43,785 nucleotides of DNA from Acidobacteriota bacterium (GTDB lineage Bacteria > Acidobacteriota > Thermoanaerobaculia > Gp7-AA8): positions 1-43,785 of the forward strand of contig JAFAOU010000182.1 in assembly GCA_019247495.1 (NCBI GenBank), given 5' to 3'. Positions 7,077 through 15,568 of this stretch are shown here, piece by piece (positions within the stretch are counted from its first letter, which is position 1; each line of letters begins with the position of its first letter). Made by a program: the position numbers and the translations under genes. The notes under the pieces were generated by a model. The model ran no database searches and was not told where the DNA came from. It was given only the letters and a program-made list of their open reading frames with translations.

Positions 7077-8132
7077 ATGACCGACGTATCCCTCCCCGAC
7101 GACGCCGCGGCGTTTCTCACCGAGTGTGTCGGGGAGGGTTGGTCGGCGCGGGCGCTGCCGGGCGACGCCTCCGTCCGCCGCTACTTCCGCGTGGTGCTGC
7201 CCGACGGCGTCACGCACATGTTGGCCTGGTATCCCGAAGAGGTGCGGCGCGACCTGTCGCGGGTGCTCTCCGCGTACCACGCGGCGTCGAAGCATGCGTA
7301 CCTGCCCAAATTGATCCACCACAGCGACGCGGTCATGCTCCAACAGGACGTCGGCGACGTAACCGCCTTCGACATCCTGCACCGCGACCGCGATGAGGGC
7401 ATTCGCTGGTATCGAAAGGCGATCACGCTGCTCGTCTACTTTCAGAAGGCGGGCGCCGTCGACATCAATCCTCCATTCACCGGCGACTTCTTTTTCAACG
7501 AGCTGGAGATGACGCGGGAGTTCTTTTTCGAGAAGCTGATGAATGTACCCTCCGAGGACACGCTGGAGCTGAAACCGTTGCTCAGAAAGCTGGCCGATAA
7601 CATCTCCAGACATCCGTACGTTCTATGTCATCGCGATTATCATGGACAAAATATTCACATTCTTAACGACAAGCTTTACCTGATCGATTATCAGGATCTG
7701 AGAATGGGTCCGGACACGTACGACGTCGCCTCGCTCCTCCGCGACCGCGGCGTGGCCCGCATCCTCGGCGAGGAGACGGAGCTGGAACTCGTCGACTACT
7801 ATGCGGACTGGCGCGTGCACGGCTTGCCGGCTCGTTCCGAGCTGCCGCAAGGCGAACGGCGTTCGATGCGGCGGCGCTACTTCGAGACCCTTCTGCAGCG
7901 TTCTCTCAAAATCTTAGGCACGTTTTCCAAGCAGCCGCTCGTTCGCGGCCGCATGGGTTACCTCGACTTCATCCCTCCGACGCTGGAGAGCGTCCATCGC
8001 TGCATCGATGAGCTGCCCGAATACGGCGCGCTTTCATCGCTGCTGCCGGCGGACTTCTCCGTAGCGAAGGCGCGTGAGCGAGCGGAAAGGATTCACGATG
8101 GCGCAACACAAAATCACACTTCTTCCCGGTGA
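7077..8132 (+). CDS. APH-family phosphotransferase, AmgK-like sugar 1-kinase
   Basis: This 351-residue protein has the aminoglycoside-phosphotransferase fold. It shows an N-terminal LPGDASVRRYFRV (the DAS-R-YFR signature of AmgK-like kinases), the catalytic loop LCHRDYHGQNI (Asp base and Asn) and the metal-binding IDYQD followed by PDTYDVASL. AmgK phosphorylates N-acetylmuramate and N-acetylglucosamine at the anomeric position for peptidoglycan recycling. The partner uridylyltransferase MurU is not in this window, so the substrate is inferred. The 3' end overlaps the next gene by 35 bases, implying coupling. The catalytic-loop codons (7618-7707) are unusually AT-rich for this region. Confidence 0.8.
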   Translation: MTDVSLPDDAAAFLTECVGEGWSARALPGDASVRRYFRVVLPDGVTHMLAWYPEEVRRDLSRVLSAYHAASKHAYLPKLIHHSDAVMLQQDVGDVTAFDILHRDRDEGIRWYRKAITLLVYFQKAGAVDINPPFTGDFFFNELEMTREFFFEKLMNVPSEDTLELKPLLRKLADNISRHPYVLCHRDYHGQNIHILNDKLYLIDYQDLRMGPDTYDVASLLRDRGVARILGEETELELVDYYADWRVHGLPARSELPQGERRSMRRRYFETLLQRSLKILGTFSKQPLVRGRMGYLDFIPPTLESVHRCIDELPEYGALSSLLPADFSVAKARERAERIHDGATQNHTSSR

Positions 8133-9126
8133 CGGGATTGGCCCCGAGGTCACGGCCTCGGTCGTCTCGATCATCGAATGCGCCGGCGTCGACGTCGAAT
8201 GGGAGAAGTACTTCGTCGGCGCCGAGGCCATTTCGCGCTTCGGCGATCCTCTGCCAGCCGACGTGCTCGAATCGATTCTGCGAAACAAGGTCGCGCTGAA
8301 AGGCCCGGTCACGACGCCAATCGGCACCGGCTTCTCGTCGATCAACGTCCGGCTCCGCAAGACGCTCGATCTCTACGCGAATCTGCGGCCCGTGAAGTCG
8401 ATGCCGAACATCATCACGCGCTTCGAGGACGTCGACATCATCGTCGTGCGCGAGAACACCGAGGACCTCTACAGCGGTCTCGAACACGAGGTCGTCCCTG
8501 GTGTCGTCGAGTCGCTCAAGATCATCACCGAGAAAGCCTCCACGCGCATTGCGCGCTTCGCATTCGAGTACGCGCGCACGCACGGCCGTAAGCGCGTCAC
8601 CGCGGTGCACAAGGCCAACATCATGAAGTTGTCGGACGGCCTTTTCCTGCAGTGCTTCCGCAACGTGGCCAAGGAGTACCCGAACATCGAAGCCGACGAC
8701 AAGATCGTCGACAACCTCTGCATGCAGATGGTGATGAACCCGCAGCAATTCGACATCCTCCTGCTCGAGAATCTCTACGGCGACATCGTTTCCGATCTTG
8801 CCGCGGGACTCGTGGGCGGGTTGGGCGTGGTCGCCGGAGCGAACATCGGCGAAGCAGGCGCGGTCTTCGAAGCGGTGCACGGCAGCGCGCCGGATATCGC
8901 GGGTCAGAACAAGGCGAATCCGCTGGCGTTGCTCAAATCCGCGGTCCTGATGCTGCATCACATCGGCGAAACGGGCGCGGCCAAACGCGTCGACGACGCC
9001 ATCGTGAAGGTGCTCGATTCCGGCGCGGAACATCGCACGCGCGACATCGGCGGCATCGGCTCGACCGCCGATTTCACGATCGCGATGTGCGAGACGCTGC
9101 GCCGCGGCACGAGGGCGGAAGACTGA
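8098..9126 (+). CDS. NAD-dependent isocitrate dehydrogenase (IDH/IPMDH family)
   Basis: The beta-decarboxylating dehydrogenase core is complete: LLPGDGIGPEV at the start, the substrate loop TGFSSINVRLRK, RENTEDLYSGLEHE, the metal-binding NLYGDIVSD and the cofactor loop HGSAPDIAGQNKANP. NADP enzymes carry Lys-Tyr after HGTAP, while Asp-Ile here indicates NAD. RENTEDLYSG and the Ser in the substrate loop favour isocitrate over 3-isopropylmalate. The enzyme converts isocitrate to 2-oxoglutarate in the TCA cycle. I chose ATG 8098 (GGAAAGG 7 bases upstream, giving MAQHKITLLPGDG, 342 residues) over GTG 8074. It ends in CTGA overlapping the next gene. Confidence 0.88.
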   Translation: MAQHKITLLPGDGIGPEVTASVVSIIECAGVDVEWEKYFVGAEAISRFGDPLPADVLESILRNKVALKGPVTTPIGTGFSSINVRLRKTLDLYANLRPVKSMPNIITRFEDVDIIVVRENTEDLYSGLEHEVVPGVVESLKIITEKASTRIARFAFEYARTHGRKRVTAVHKANIMKLSDGLFLQCFRNVAKEYPNIEADDKIVDNLCMQMVMNPQQFDILLLENLYGDIVSDLAAGLVGGLGVVAGANIGEAGAVFEAVHGSAPDIAGQNKANPLALLKSAVLMLHHIGETGAAKRVDDAIVKVLDSGAEHRTRDIGGIGSTADFTIAMCETLRRGTRAED

Positions 9127-9533
9127 ACAAGCCCGACTTCGTCTCTCACTTTCGCGCCGGCCTCGATCACTTCAACGCCGCCGAGTTCTGGGATGCACAC
9201 GAGTCGTGGGAGACGATCTGGCTCGAAGCGGAGTCGGACGTCCATCGTTTTCTGCAAGGGCTCATCCAACTGGCGGCCGCGTATCACCACGTGAAACGCG
9301 GAACGTATCCCGGTGGACTGCGCCTGTTCGATGCGGCGATCGAGAAGTTGAACGACTTTCCGAAGCACTGGTGCGGGATCGATCGCACCTCGGCCGAAGA
9401 GGCCGCGCGACGTCACAGAGAGTGGGTTGCAACGCTTCTTGTGCAAGGTGCGACGGACAGGCGTCTCGATGCCGCCGAGTTTCCGCAGATTTCGCTCGAC
9501 GACTCGCCAATTCCTCCATTTGAACACTGGTGA
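9123..9533 (+). CDS. DUF309 family protein
   Basis: The motif FNAAEFWDAHESWETIW, followed by FLQGLIQLAAAYHH, is the signature of DUF309, a small all-helical family of unknown function. No ATG lies near the expected N-terminus. I propose a CTG start at 9123 that overlaps the idh stop as CTGA, the analogue of the common ATGA coupling, giving 136 residues (MNKPDFVSHF). The alternative is a GTG at 9087 inside the preceding gene, which adds 12 residues. The overlap indicates translation coupled to the dehydrogenase. Confidence 0.75.
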   Translation: MNKPDFVSHFRAGLDHFNAAEFWDAHESWETIWLEAESDVHRFLQGLIQLAAAYHHVKRGTYPGGLRLFDAAIEKLNDFPKHWCGIDRTSAEEAARRHREWVATLLVQGATDRRLDAAEFPQISLDDSPIPPFEHW

Positions 9534-9603
9534 AGGAGCGTCCGATCTCATACAATCCGGGGCATCCCCACCACCGAACGCCACTAGTTAGCCGAGGATC
9601 CAA

Positions 9604-10614
9604 ATGCAGGAAATCGATCAACGGGACCGTGAGCTGCTGGGTGCCCTGCAAAGTGAGATTCCCCTGGTTTCAACGCCGTTCGCCCTCATCGGACAGGCGA
9701 TCGACATGTCGGAAAAAGAAGTCATCAAGCGCATCGAGCGCCTGAAGCGCGATGGCCTCGTGCGCCACCTTGCGGCGCAGTTCGACGCGCGCGCTCTCGG
9801 CTATCGATCGTGCCTCGTGGCGGCAAAAGTCGACCCCGAACGCATCGACGAAGCCGCGGCGGCGATCAATGCCCATCCTGGCGTGACACAGAACTACCGC
9901 CGCAACAACGACTTCAATCTATGGTTCACGATCGCCGTCGCGCCGACATCAATTCTCGGCCTCGACAAGACGGTCGATCTCCTCGGCGACGAAGCCGGAT
10001 GCGACGCCGTCCGTCCTCTGCCAACCCTCAAGCAATTCAAGGGCAGCAGTGACGCTGACGATTCGCACGGCGACAACGAACTCGCACCGCTGACGCCGGT
10101 CGAGATTGAATCGGTCCGCCTGCTGCAACGCGATCTGCCGCTTCAGCCGCGGCCATTCGAAGCAATGGCGCGCACCAACGGAGTCGCTGCCGACGAGTTG
10201 CTCGCCGCGGCGAGGTCACTGCTCAAGCGCGGATACATCCGCCGCTACGGCGCCGTCGTGCAGGCACGCAAGACCGGCTTCGGCGCGAGCGCGATGGGTG
10301 TGTGGGCCGTCAAAGGCGATGGCGTCGACGCCGTCGGCGTGAAGATGTCGCAGAACAAAGCGGTCTCGCACTGTTACCTCCGCCCGGTCTACGACGACTG
10401 GCCCTACAACCTCTACACGATCGTGCACGGGCGGTCAGTCGATGAGTGCGAATCGATCATCAACGACATCGCCATCGATACCGGCGTCGACGAGAAGCAG
10501 GCCCTCTATCCGACGCGCGAATACAAGAAGGCGCGCATCAATCTCTTCTCCACCGAAGCCGACGAATGGGAGACCGCCCACGGCGCGCATTCCGCGGCCA
10601 GCGCAGCGTCGTAA
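9604..10614 (+). CDS. Siroheme decarboxylase, fused AhbA-AhbB (NirDL-like)
   Basis: The 336-residue protein has two AsnC/Lrp-like halves (about 1-150 and 165-320), each with a winged-helix part and a ferredoxin-like part. The first half has GVTQNYRRNNDFNLWFTI. The second has VSHCYLRPVYDDWPYNLY followed by TIVHG. These patterns belong to siroheme decarboxylase subunits AhbA and AhbB (and NirD/L), not to DNA-binding regulators. The family removes two acetate carboxylates from siroheme to make 12,18-didecarboxysiroheme, for the alternative heme route or for heme d1. Here both subunits are on one chain. No other ahb or nir gene is in the window. GAGGATCC precedes the ATG. A terminator follows. 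Confidence 0.85.
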   Translation: MQEIDQRDRELLGALQSEIPLVSTPFALIGQAIDMSEKEVIKRIERLKRDGLVRHLAAQFDARALGYRSCLVAAKVDPERIDEAAAAINAHPGVTQNYRRNNDFNLWFTIAVAPTSILGLDKTVDLLGDEAGCDAVRPLPTLKQFKGSSDADDSHGDNELAPLTPVEIESVRLLQRDLPLQPRPFEAMARTNGVAADELLAAARSLLKRGYIRRYGAVVQARKTGFGASAMGVWAVKGDGVDAVGVKMSQNKAVSHCYLRPVYDDWPYNLYTIVHGRSVDECESIINDIAIDTGVDEKQALYPTREYKKARINLFSTEADEWETAHGAHSAASAAS

Positions 10615-10631
10615 ACACGGACAAGACACAC

Positions 10632-10662
10632 AAAAAACGCCCGCGTCGCCGCGGGCGTTTTT
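10632..10662. terminator. Bidirectional intrinsic terminator
   Basis: A 9-bp GC stem (10637-10645 with 10650-10658, loop TCGC) is flanked by AAAAAA on the left and TTTTT on the right. It lies between the convergent siroheme decarboxylase and parvulin genes and can serve both. Confidence 0.9.
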
Positions 10663-10682
10663 GTATCCAGTCACAAACTGTA

Positions 10683-11648
10683 TTACTTGATGTTCTCGGG
10701 AAAAACGCTGATACGGCTGTTCGCCTTCAGCTCGTTCGTGAGCCGCGCCACCGCGTTGACGACGTCGGTCGCTTTCTGCGTCATCAGATACTCGCGGATG
10801 CCGCTCTTCACGGCGTCGAACGACTCGATACCGGCCGGCTCTTTCCCTTCGACGAGGATCAGGTGATATCCAAACTTCGTGTGTACGACGCCGCTGATGA
10901 CTCCAGGCTTCAGCCCCCATGCGGCAGCTTCGAACGTGGGATCCAGCTGGCCTTTGGACATCCATCCGAGGTCGCCGCCGCTTTCCGCGGAGCCATCCTC
11001 GGAGTACTTTTTCGCGGCCTCTTCAAAGTGCGCGAGGCGCAGTTTGTTCAACGTAGTCAGGTCGGGTTTCCCCATCGCAGACGCGACATCGGAGGCCCGC
11101 AGCTCCGCGGCGATCTTGCTGATCTGCTCGAGCGCTTGGCCGTCCGTTTTCGGAGTGGGTCCGGCGTTCGTGACGGCAATGACGATGTGCCGCACGTGTA
11201 CCTTCTCCGGCGTGGCGAAGTCGTCGGGGTGCGCATCGTAGTAGTCGCGAATATCTTTATCGGTCACGATGCCCGCGGCCACGACGTCGCGGACGTAGCG
11301 ATCAAAGAGCGCCGACTCGCGCGCGGTCTCGACGGTCGCGACGACTTCCGGCTTCTTGTCGAATCCGGTCTTGAACGCTTCCTGGAGCAGCAGACGCTTG
11401 CGGATGTAGTTCTCGAGAAGCGCGCCCTTGCCGCCGTTCTGGTCGTAGTTGGTCCTCATCTGCGTGTTGAGGTTCGCGTACATCCGGTTGAGCTTTTCGA
11501 CGGTGATGGTTTCACCGTTGACAACGGCCACGGGCCGCTTGGAATCGTCGGTCGCTGCGGCAGCCGCCGGCTGAGGAGCCGGCGCGGTCTGCTGCGCGAA
11601 TGCCGACGAAGCCAGCAGCAGCAGCGGAATGAGTGTTCGCTTGATCAA
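10683..11648 (-). CDS. Periplasmic parvulin-type peptidyl-prolyl isomerase (PpiC/SurA-like)
   Basis: This 321-residue protein has a signal peptide (MIKRTLIPLLLLASSAFAQ), a Pro/Ala linker and a SurA N-terminal-like helical segment beginning AVVNGETITVEKL. One parvulin domain runs over about residues 165-285, with VRHIVIA, AAKKYSEDGSAESGGDLGWM and VVHTKFGYHLILVE. It probably chaperones or isomerises envelope proteins. The start codon is TTG, with GGAGG 8 bases upstream. It is monocistronic, convergent with the siroheme decarboxylase gene and separated from it by the shared terminator. Confidence 0.9.
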   Translation of the reverse strand: MIKRTLIPLLLLASSAFAQQTAPAPQPAAAAATDDSKRPVAVVNGETITVEKLNRMYANLNTQMRTNYDQNGGKGALLENYIRKRLLLQEAFKTGFDKKPEVVATVETARESALFDRYVRDVVAAGIVTDKDIRDYYDAHPDDFATPEKVHVRHIVIAVTNAGPTPKTDGQALEQISKIAAELRASDVASAMGKPDLTTLNKLRLAHFEEAAKKYSEDGSAESGGDLGWMSKGQLDPTFEAAAWGLKPGVISGVVHTKFGYHLILVEGKEPAGIESFDAVKSGIREYLMTQKATDVVNAVARLTNELKANSRISVFPENIK

Positions 11649-11718
11649 ATCAAAATCCTCCAGACGGGGTATCAGACGACGCGCTGACCAACAGGGTTAC
11701 CGGAGGAGAGCATTCCGG

Positions 11719-12378
11719 TCAGGGGGAGACGGGCGTCGGTGGCGTTAGCCATGCGCCGACTACGAAAACCAAATCGTCGAATGTCAACGCTGAGATGTCG
11801 AGCTCGAAGCGCTCGCAGAGCGCAGGAAGTGCCCTGCGGAAATCGACATACTTCGACTGCATGGCTTTCGCACCAGGGATGTGCGTGCGCTTGGCCTCAG
11901 TCCTGAGCCAGTCCCGCGCGCGGGCGATCGCCATATTCGGGTCGTTACCATGGTCGGCGATGTCCTGGCCGGCAATGTCGGAGACGTAGGTCTGAAAGCG
12001 GAACCGGTCGCGATCGAAGATGAGGAAGCTCTTATCGCTCTGGTCGGCACCGAAAACTCGGCACCCAATATCGATTCCGAGTTCGAGCGGCATATTGAAC
12101 CTCGGGAGCGTACTTACGCGATCAAGCTCCGTCCGCGACAGGTCATGAATCGAGTAACGGCAGCGGGCGATAAGGTCGACGATTTTCTGCAAGCGCACAT
12201 CGCTAGAATTCAAACGCGACCGCGCGCAGATTGGACGGAAGCCACATGCCTGAATCGTGAAGACGATCGCCTCGAAGATCGGAGTGTATTCGTCGTCAAA
12301 AGGACAGTTGATGAAGACGTTTCTGGTGTACTCGGAACGCCGCCGATGCGCCTTAGGCGCGGTTTTTTTGCTCGGCAC
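11719..12378 (-). CDS. Unknown protein, nucleoside deoxyribosyltransferase/TIR-like
   Basis: I do not recognise a named family with certainty. The 219 residues start with a basic segment, then RNVFINCPFDDEY (residues about 19-31), a beta strand followed by a polar loop as at the start of TIR and nucleoside 2-deoxyribosyltransferase folds. CRYSIHDLSRTELD and RFNMPLELGIDIGCRVFG follow. The latter recalls the FEIGYA segment with catalytic Glu in deoxyribosyltransferases. SDIAGQDIADHGNDP is another strongly patterned segment. I infer a nucleotide- or NAD-processing Rossmann-like enzyme. It starts with GTG (GAGG upstream) 26 bases inside the uL30-like gene, so the two are translationally coupled. 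Local base use is less GC-rich than flanking genes, consistent with acquisition. Confidence 0.65.
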   Translation of the reverse strand: MPSKKTAPKAHRRRSEYTRNVFINCPFDDEYTPIFEAIVFTIQACGFRPICARSRLNSSDVRLQKIVDLIARCRYSIHDLSRTELDRVSTLPRFNMPLELGIDIGCRVFGADQSDKSFLIFDRDRFRFQTYVSDIAGQDIADHGNDPNMAIARARDWLRTEAKRTHIPGAKAMQSKYVDFRRALPALCERFELDISALTFDDLVFVVGAWLTPPTPVSP

Positions 12379-12652
12379 GAACTGCCTCGACGGCCTCGCG
12401 GATCCGTTCGATTCCTAACGTGCTCTTCCCCGTCGGAAAGAGAATGTCAGGGCCATCGAGGATCGACACGAAGTGCCCCACCTTCGCGACCATGCTGCGG
12501 ACTTCCGTCGTGTCCGGTATCCGTTGAAACGCGTAGAGCCTTCCTAACCCGAGAGCCTTGAGCGTCTCGCGCGCTTCCCGTGAAGCGCGCGCGGCGCTTC
12601 GAATCTGCTTGAGGCTGATCATCTTTTTCTTCTTCGCGGTTGCTCGCATCGC
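12353..12652 (-). CDS. Orphan ribosomal protein uL30-like protein
   Basis: After a basic start (MRATAKKKK), residues about 11-65 follow bacterial uL30 closely: ISLKQIRSAAR, then ETLKALGLGRL, DTTEVRSMV and KVGHFVSI. The E. coli RpmD counterparts are IKITQTRSAIG, TLLGLGLRRI, DTPAIRGMI and VSFMVKV. A C-terminal extension of about 30 residues (GKSTLGIERIREAV and on) is not part of RpmD, which has about 60 residues. It is far from any ribosomal operon and overlaps the NDT/TIR-like gene by 26 bases. It may be a ribosome-mimic or sensor partner, which is inference. The start is uncertain: ATG 12652 gives 99 residues and ATG 12760 gives 135, but at 12760 the AGGGG touches the ATG. Confidence 0.7.
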   Translation of the reverse strand, partial: AMRATAKKKKMISLKQIRSAARASREARETLKALGLGRLYAFQRIPDTTEVRSMVAKVGHFVSILDGPDILFPTGKSTLGIERIREAVEAVRAEQKNRA

Positions 12653-12711
12653 CACATGATAACGCCGCGACGCTGTCGCGATTTCCGATTCTACAAACGG
12701 TAGGGATTCGC

Positions 12712-12727
12712 GTTCTCTGTCAAGAAC
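12712..12727 (-). promoter_or_regulatory. Dyad overlapping a TTGACA box upstream of the uL30-like gene
   Basis: On the minus strand this reads GTTCTTGACAGAGAAC: a perfect GTTCT-N6-AGAAC dyad that contains a consensus -35 TTGACA. A TAGAAT lies further on but 24 bp away, too far for a standard promoter. It could be an operator plus -35 for the two-gene island if translation starts at 12652. Confidence 0.3.
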
Positions 12728-12851
12728 AATCTTCACTTTTCCGCAGCCTCTTCGGGCCATCCCCTGCGGAAATCATGTGGAGCGTTTGTGCAGCGGTTGC
12801 GGGCATTCGGGAGTGGTGACAAACGCACCTAGACTCCGCACACTTCATTCA

Positions 12852-14249
12852 ATGTCCGTAGCGCAACTCGACGTAGCACTCGACCGGCCGTTGCCGCAGT
12901 CTCCCGATGCGGAGCGCGCGGTCCTCGGATCGATTCTCATCAACAACCATGCGTTCTACCGCGTGGTCAGCACCATCAACACTGAGGACTTTTTCCGCGA
13001 CGCGCATCGGACGATTTTCGCAACCATGCGTCGGCTGGCCGAGCAGAGCCGCGAGATCGATCTGCTGACGTTGCGCGAGGAGCTGGCCAAGAACGCGCAG
13101 CTCGAGCAGGTGGGCGGAACGGCGTATGTCGCGTCGCTGGTCGACGGCATTCCGGACATCGCCAACGTCGAGCGGTACGCGCACATCGTCAAAGAGAAGT
13201 CGACGCTGCGGCGGCTGATCGTGATGGGCAACTCGGTGATGCGCGCCGCGCTCGACGCGCCGGGCGAGCCGGCGGACGTGCTCAACATCGCCGAGAAGTC
13301 GATCTACGAAATCGCCGAGGGGTCGATCGAGAAAGGGTTTGTCGCGCTCGATCGCATCACGCGGTCGAACATGACCGCGATCGAGCAGCTGCAGCACGCC
13401 GGAAAACTGATCACCGGCATCCCCACCGGCTACGACAGATTCAACGAATTCACGTCGGGGTTCCAGCCGCAAGATTTAATCATTATTGCCGCTAGGCCGT
13501 CAATGGGGAAGACGTCCTTCATGATGAACATGGCGGAGTCGATCGCCATCCCCGATCGCTCCGGCGATCCGCGGCCGCCGTCGCAGCGGCTGTACGCGGT
13601 GGGCGTCTTCTCGCTGGAAATGTCGAAGGAGCAGATCGGTCTGCGCATCCTTTCGTCCGAATCGGGCGTCTCGAATCACCTCATCCGCGCCGGCATGCTC
13701 AGCGAGCGAAACTGGCGCGATCTGGCCGACGCCTCGGCGCGCCTTGCCAAGGCGAAGATCTTCGTCGACGACACGCCCGGCATCGACATCATGGAGATGC
13801 GCGCAAAAGCTCGGCGTCTGAAGATGGAGGCCGGCCTCGACATGATCATGGTCGACTACCTCCAGCTCATGTCCGTCAAAGGAAAGGTCGAGTCGCGCAA
13901 CCAGGAGGTTTCGCAGATCTCGCGCGGCTTGAAAGCGATCGCCAAGGAGCTGAACGTTCCACTGATCGCACTCTCCCAGCTCTCGCGCCGCCCGGAACAG
14001 CGCACCGGCGATCACCGCCCGCAGCTCTCCGACCTTCGCGAGTCGGGATCGATCGAGCAGGACGCCGACGTGGTCTGCTTCATCTACCGCGATGAGGTCT
14101 ACAACAAGGACACCGAGGAGAAGGGCATCGCAGAGATCATCATCGGCAAACAGCGCAACGGCCCGATCGGCGACTTCAAACTCGTGTTCCGAAACGACAT
14201 CACCAAATTCTTCAACTATGAGCCGACGCCGGACTACGGGCCGCAGTAG
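12852..14249 (+). CDS. dnaB: Replicative DNA helicase DnaB
   Basis: DnaB is the hexameric 5'-3' helicase at the replication fork. From ATG 12852 the protein has 465 residues and opens [21 protein letters not shown]. The N-terminal helical domain includes [13 protein letters not shown]. The RecA-like ATPase follows with Walker [10 protein letters not shown], Walker [11 protein letters not shown] and [12 protein letters not shown], then [16 protein letters not shown] with the arginine finger region. An insert of about 15 residues ([13 protein letters not shown]) lies after Walker A. An upstream in-frame ATG at 12777 would add 25 residues that do not resemble the family. The gene is divergent from the uL30-like island. 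Codons just before Walker A (13471-13500) include rare TTA and AGG. Confidence 0.95.
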   Translation: MSVAQLDVALDRPLPQSPDAERAVLGSILINNHAFYRVVSTINTEDFFRDAHRTIFATMRRLAEQSREIDLLTLREELAKNAQLEQVGGTAYVASLVDGIPDIANVERYAHIVKEKSTLRRLIVMGNSVMRAALDAPGEPADVLNIAEKSIYEIAEGSIEKGFVALDRITRSNMTAIEQLQHAGKLITGIPTGYDRFNEFTSGFQPQDLIIIAARPSMGKTSFMMNMAESIAIPDRSGDPRPPSQRLYAVGVFSLEMSKEQIGLRILSSESGVSNHLIRAGMLSERNWRDLADASARLAKAKIFVDDTPGIDIMEMRAKARRLKMEAGLDMIMVDYLQLMSVKGKVESRNQEVSQISRGLKAIAKELNVPLIALSQLSRRPEQRTGDHRPQLSDLRESGSIEQDADVVCFIYRDEVYNKDTEEKGIAEIIIGKQRNGPIGDFKLVFRNDITKFFNYEPTPDYGPQ

Positions 14250-14270
14250 CACAGGAGTACGATCATCGCC

Positions 14271-15536
14271 ATGAGACGCGCTCTGATCCTCGCTGCGCTC
14301 CTGGCCGCCGCCATTCCGCTTCACGCCAGCGTGCTGCGGCTGAACATCAACGACATGATTCATCCGATCAGCGACGAATTCATCGGCCGCGCGATCGATC
14401 AGGCGCAGCGCGAGCACGACGACGCCGTCATCATCGAGCTGACCACGCCGGGCGGACTGCTCGACTCCACGCGCTCGATCGTCGAGAAGATCATGACCTC
14501 GCGAGTGCCGGTCATTGTCTACGTGGCGCCGGCCGGGAGCCGCGCCGCGTCTGCGGGATTCTTCATCCTCGAATCTGCCGACGTCGCGGCGATGGCGCCC
14601 GGCACGAACACCGGCGCCGCGCATCCGGTCATCCTCGGCGAAAAGATGGACGAGATCATGAAGGCGAAGATGGAGAACGATGCCGCGGCCTTCATGCGCA
14701 CGATCGCGAACAAACGCGGACGCAATGTGGCCGTGGCCGAAAGCGCCGTGCGCGAGTCGAAGTCGTTCACCGAACAGGAAGCGTTGCAGCAGAAGTTGAT
14801 CGATGTGATCGCGCCGAACGAGCAGGCGCTCCTGCGCGCGATCGATGGCCGGACGTTCAAGCGCTACGACGGCTCAAACGTGACGCTGCACGTGACGAAT
14901 GCGCACATCAACACGATCGAGATGACGCTGCGGCAGCGGCTGATGTCGTCGCTGATGGATCCCAACATCGCCTTCCTGTTGCTGGTCCTCGGCGGGTTGG
15001 CGATCTTCGCGGAGTTCAATCATCCCGGCGCGGTCATTCCGGGTGTTGTGGGCGTGATCGCGATCGTACTCGCGCTTTTCGCGCTGAACTTTCTGCCGAC
15101 GCGCTTCGCGTCACTGGCGCTGCTGCTGGTCGCATTCGCACTATTCGCGCTCGAGGCGAAGTTCGCGTCGCACGGCGTCCTCGCCATCGGTGGGATCGTG
15201 AGCATGGTCATCGGCGCGCTGTTTCTCGTCGACGGACCGATTGCGCAGATGCGCGTGAACCCCATCACGGCGTTCGCGGCGAGCATTCCGATTGGAGTGA
15301 TCGCCGTTTTCCTGACCACACTCGTTCTCAAAGCGCGACACGGAAAGATCGCGACAGGGAAAGAAGGGATGGTCGGACTGATCGGAATCGCCCGCACGCC
15401 GCTCGAGCCGGACGGCAAGGTCTTCGTTCACGGCGAGCTGTGGAACGCGATCGCCAGCAACGCCATCGCCGAGGGCGCTCGCGTGCGCGTGGCCAGCGTG
15501 AATGGGTTGCATCTCGTGGTCGAGCCTGCCGAGTAG
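14271..15536 (+). CDS. NfeD family membrane-bound serine protease (ClpP-like)
   Basis: This 421-residue protein has a signal peptide ([19 protein letters not shown]), then a ClpP/SppA-like Ser-Lys protease domain to about residue 200. The nucleophile lies in [10 protein letters not shown] and [10 protein letters not shown] precedes it. Four or five membrane helices (about 235-355) and a C-terminal NfeD OB-fold ([29 protein letters not shown]) complete it. The long NfeD form cleaves hydrophobic segments of stomatin-like proteins in archaea (PH1510). The downstream slipin gene fits that pairing. AGGAG lies 13 bases before the ATG. It follows dnaB by 21 bp. Confidence 0.9.
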   Translation: MRRALILAALLAAAIPLHASVLRLNINDMIHPISDEFIGRAIDQAQREHDDAVIIELTTPGGLLDSTRSIVEKIMTSRVPVIVYVAPAGSRAASAGFFILESADVAAMAPGTNTGAAHPVILGEKMDEIMKAKMENDAAAFMRTIANKRGRNVAVAESAVRESKSFTEQEALQQKLIDVIAPNEQALLRAIDGRTFKRYDGSNVTLHVTNAHINTIEMTLRQRLMSSLMDPNIAFLLLVLGGLAIFAEFNHPGAVIPGVVGVIAIVLALFALNFLPTRFASLALLLVAFALFALEAKFASHGVLAIGGIVSMVIGALFLVDGPIAQMRVNPITAFAASIPIGVIAVFLTTLVLKARHGKIATGKEGMVGLIGIARTPLEPDGKVFVHGELWNAIASNAIAEGARVRVASVNGLHLVVEPAE

Positions 15537-15568
15537 CCTACAATCCACGAATTCGCGCGGAGGGCTCC

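Noticed and set aside
9604..10614. Lrp/AsnC transcription regulator
   Set aside because: The Cys/His/Trp/Tyr pattern in both halves is that of siroheme decarboxylase, so the regulator label is unlikely.
12681..12727. TTGACA/TAGAAT as a complete promoter for the uL30-like gene
   Set aside because: The spacing is about 24 bp, too long for a sigma-70 promoter; only the dyad is kept as a weak candidate.
13500..14624. Long minus-strand frame opposite dnaB and nfeD
   Set aside because: Compositionally biased translation without domains; it fully overlaps two well-recognised genes.
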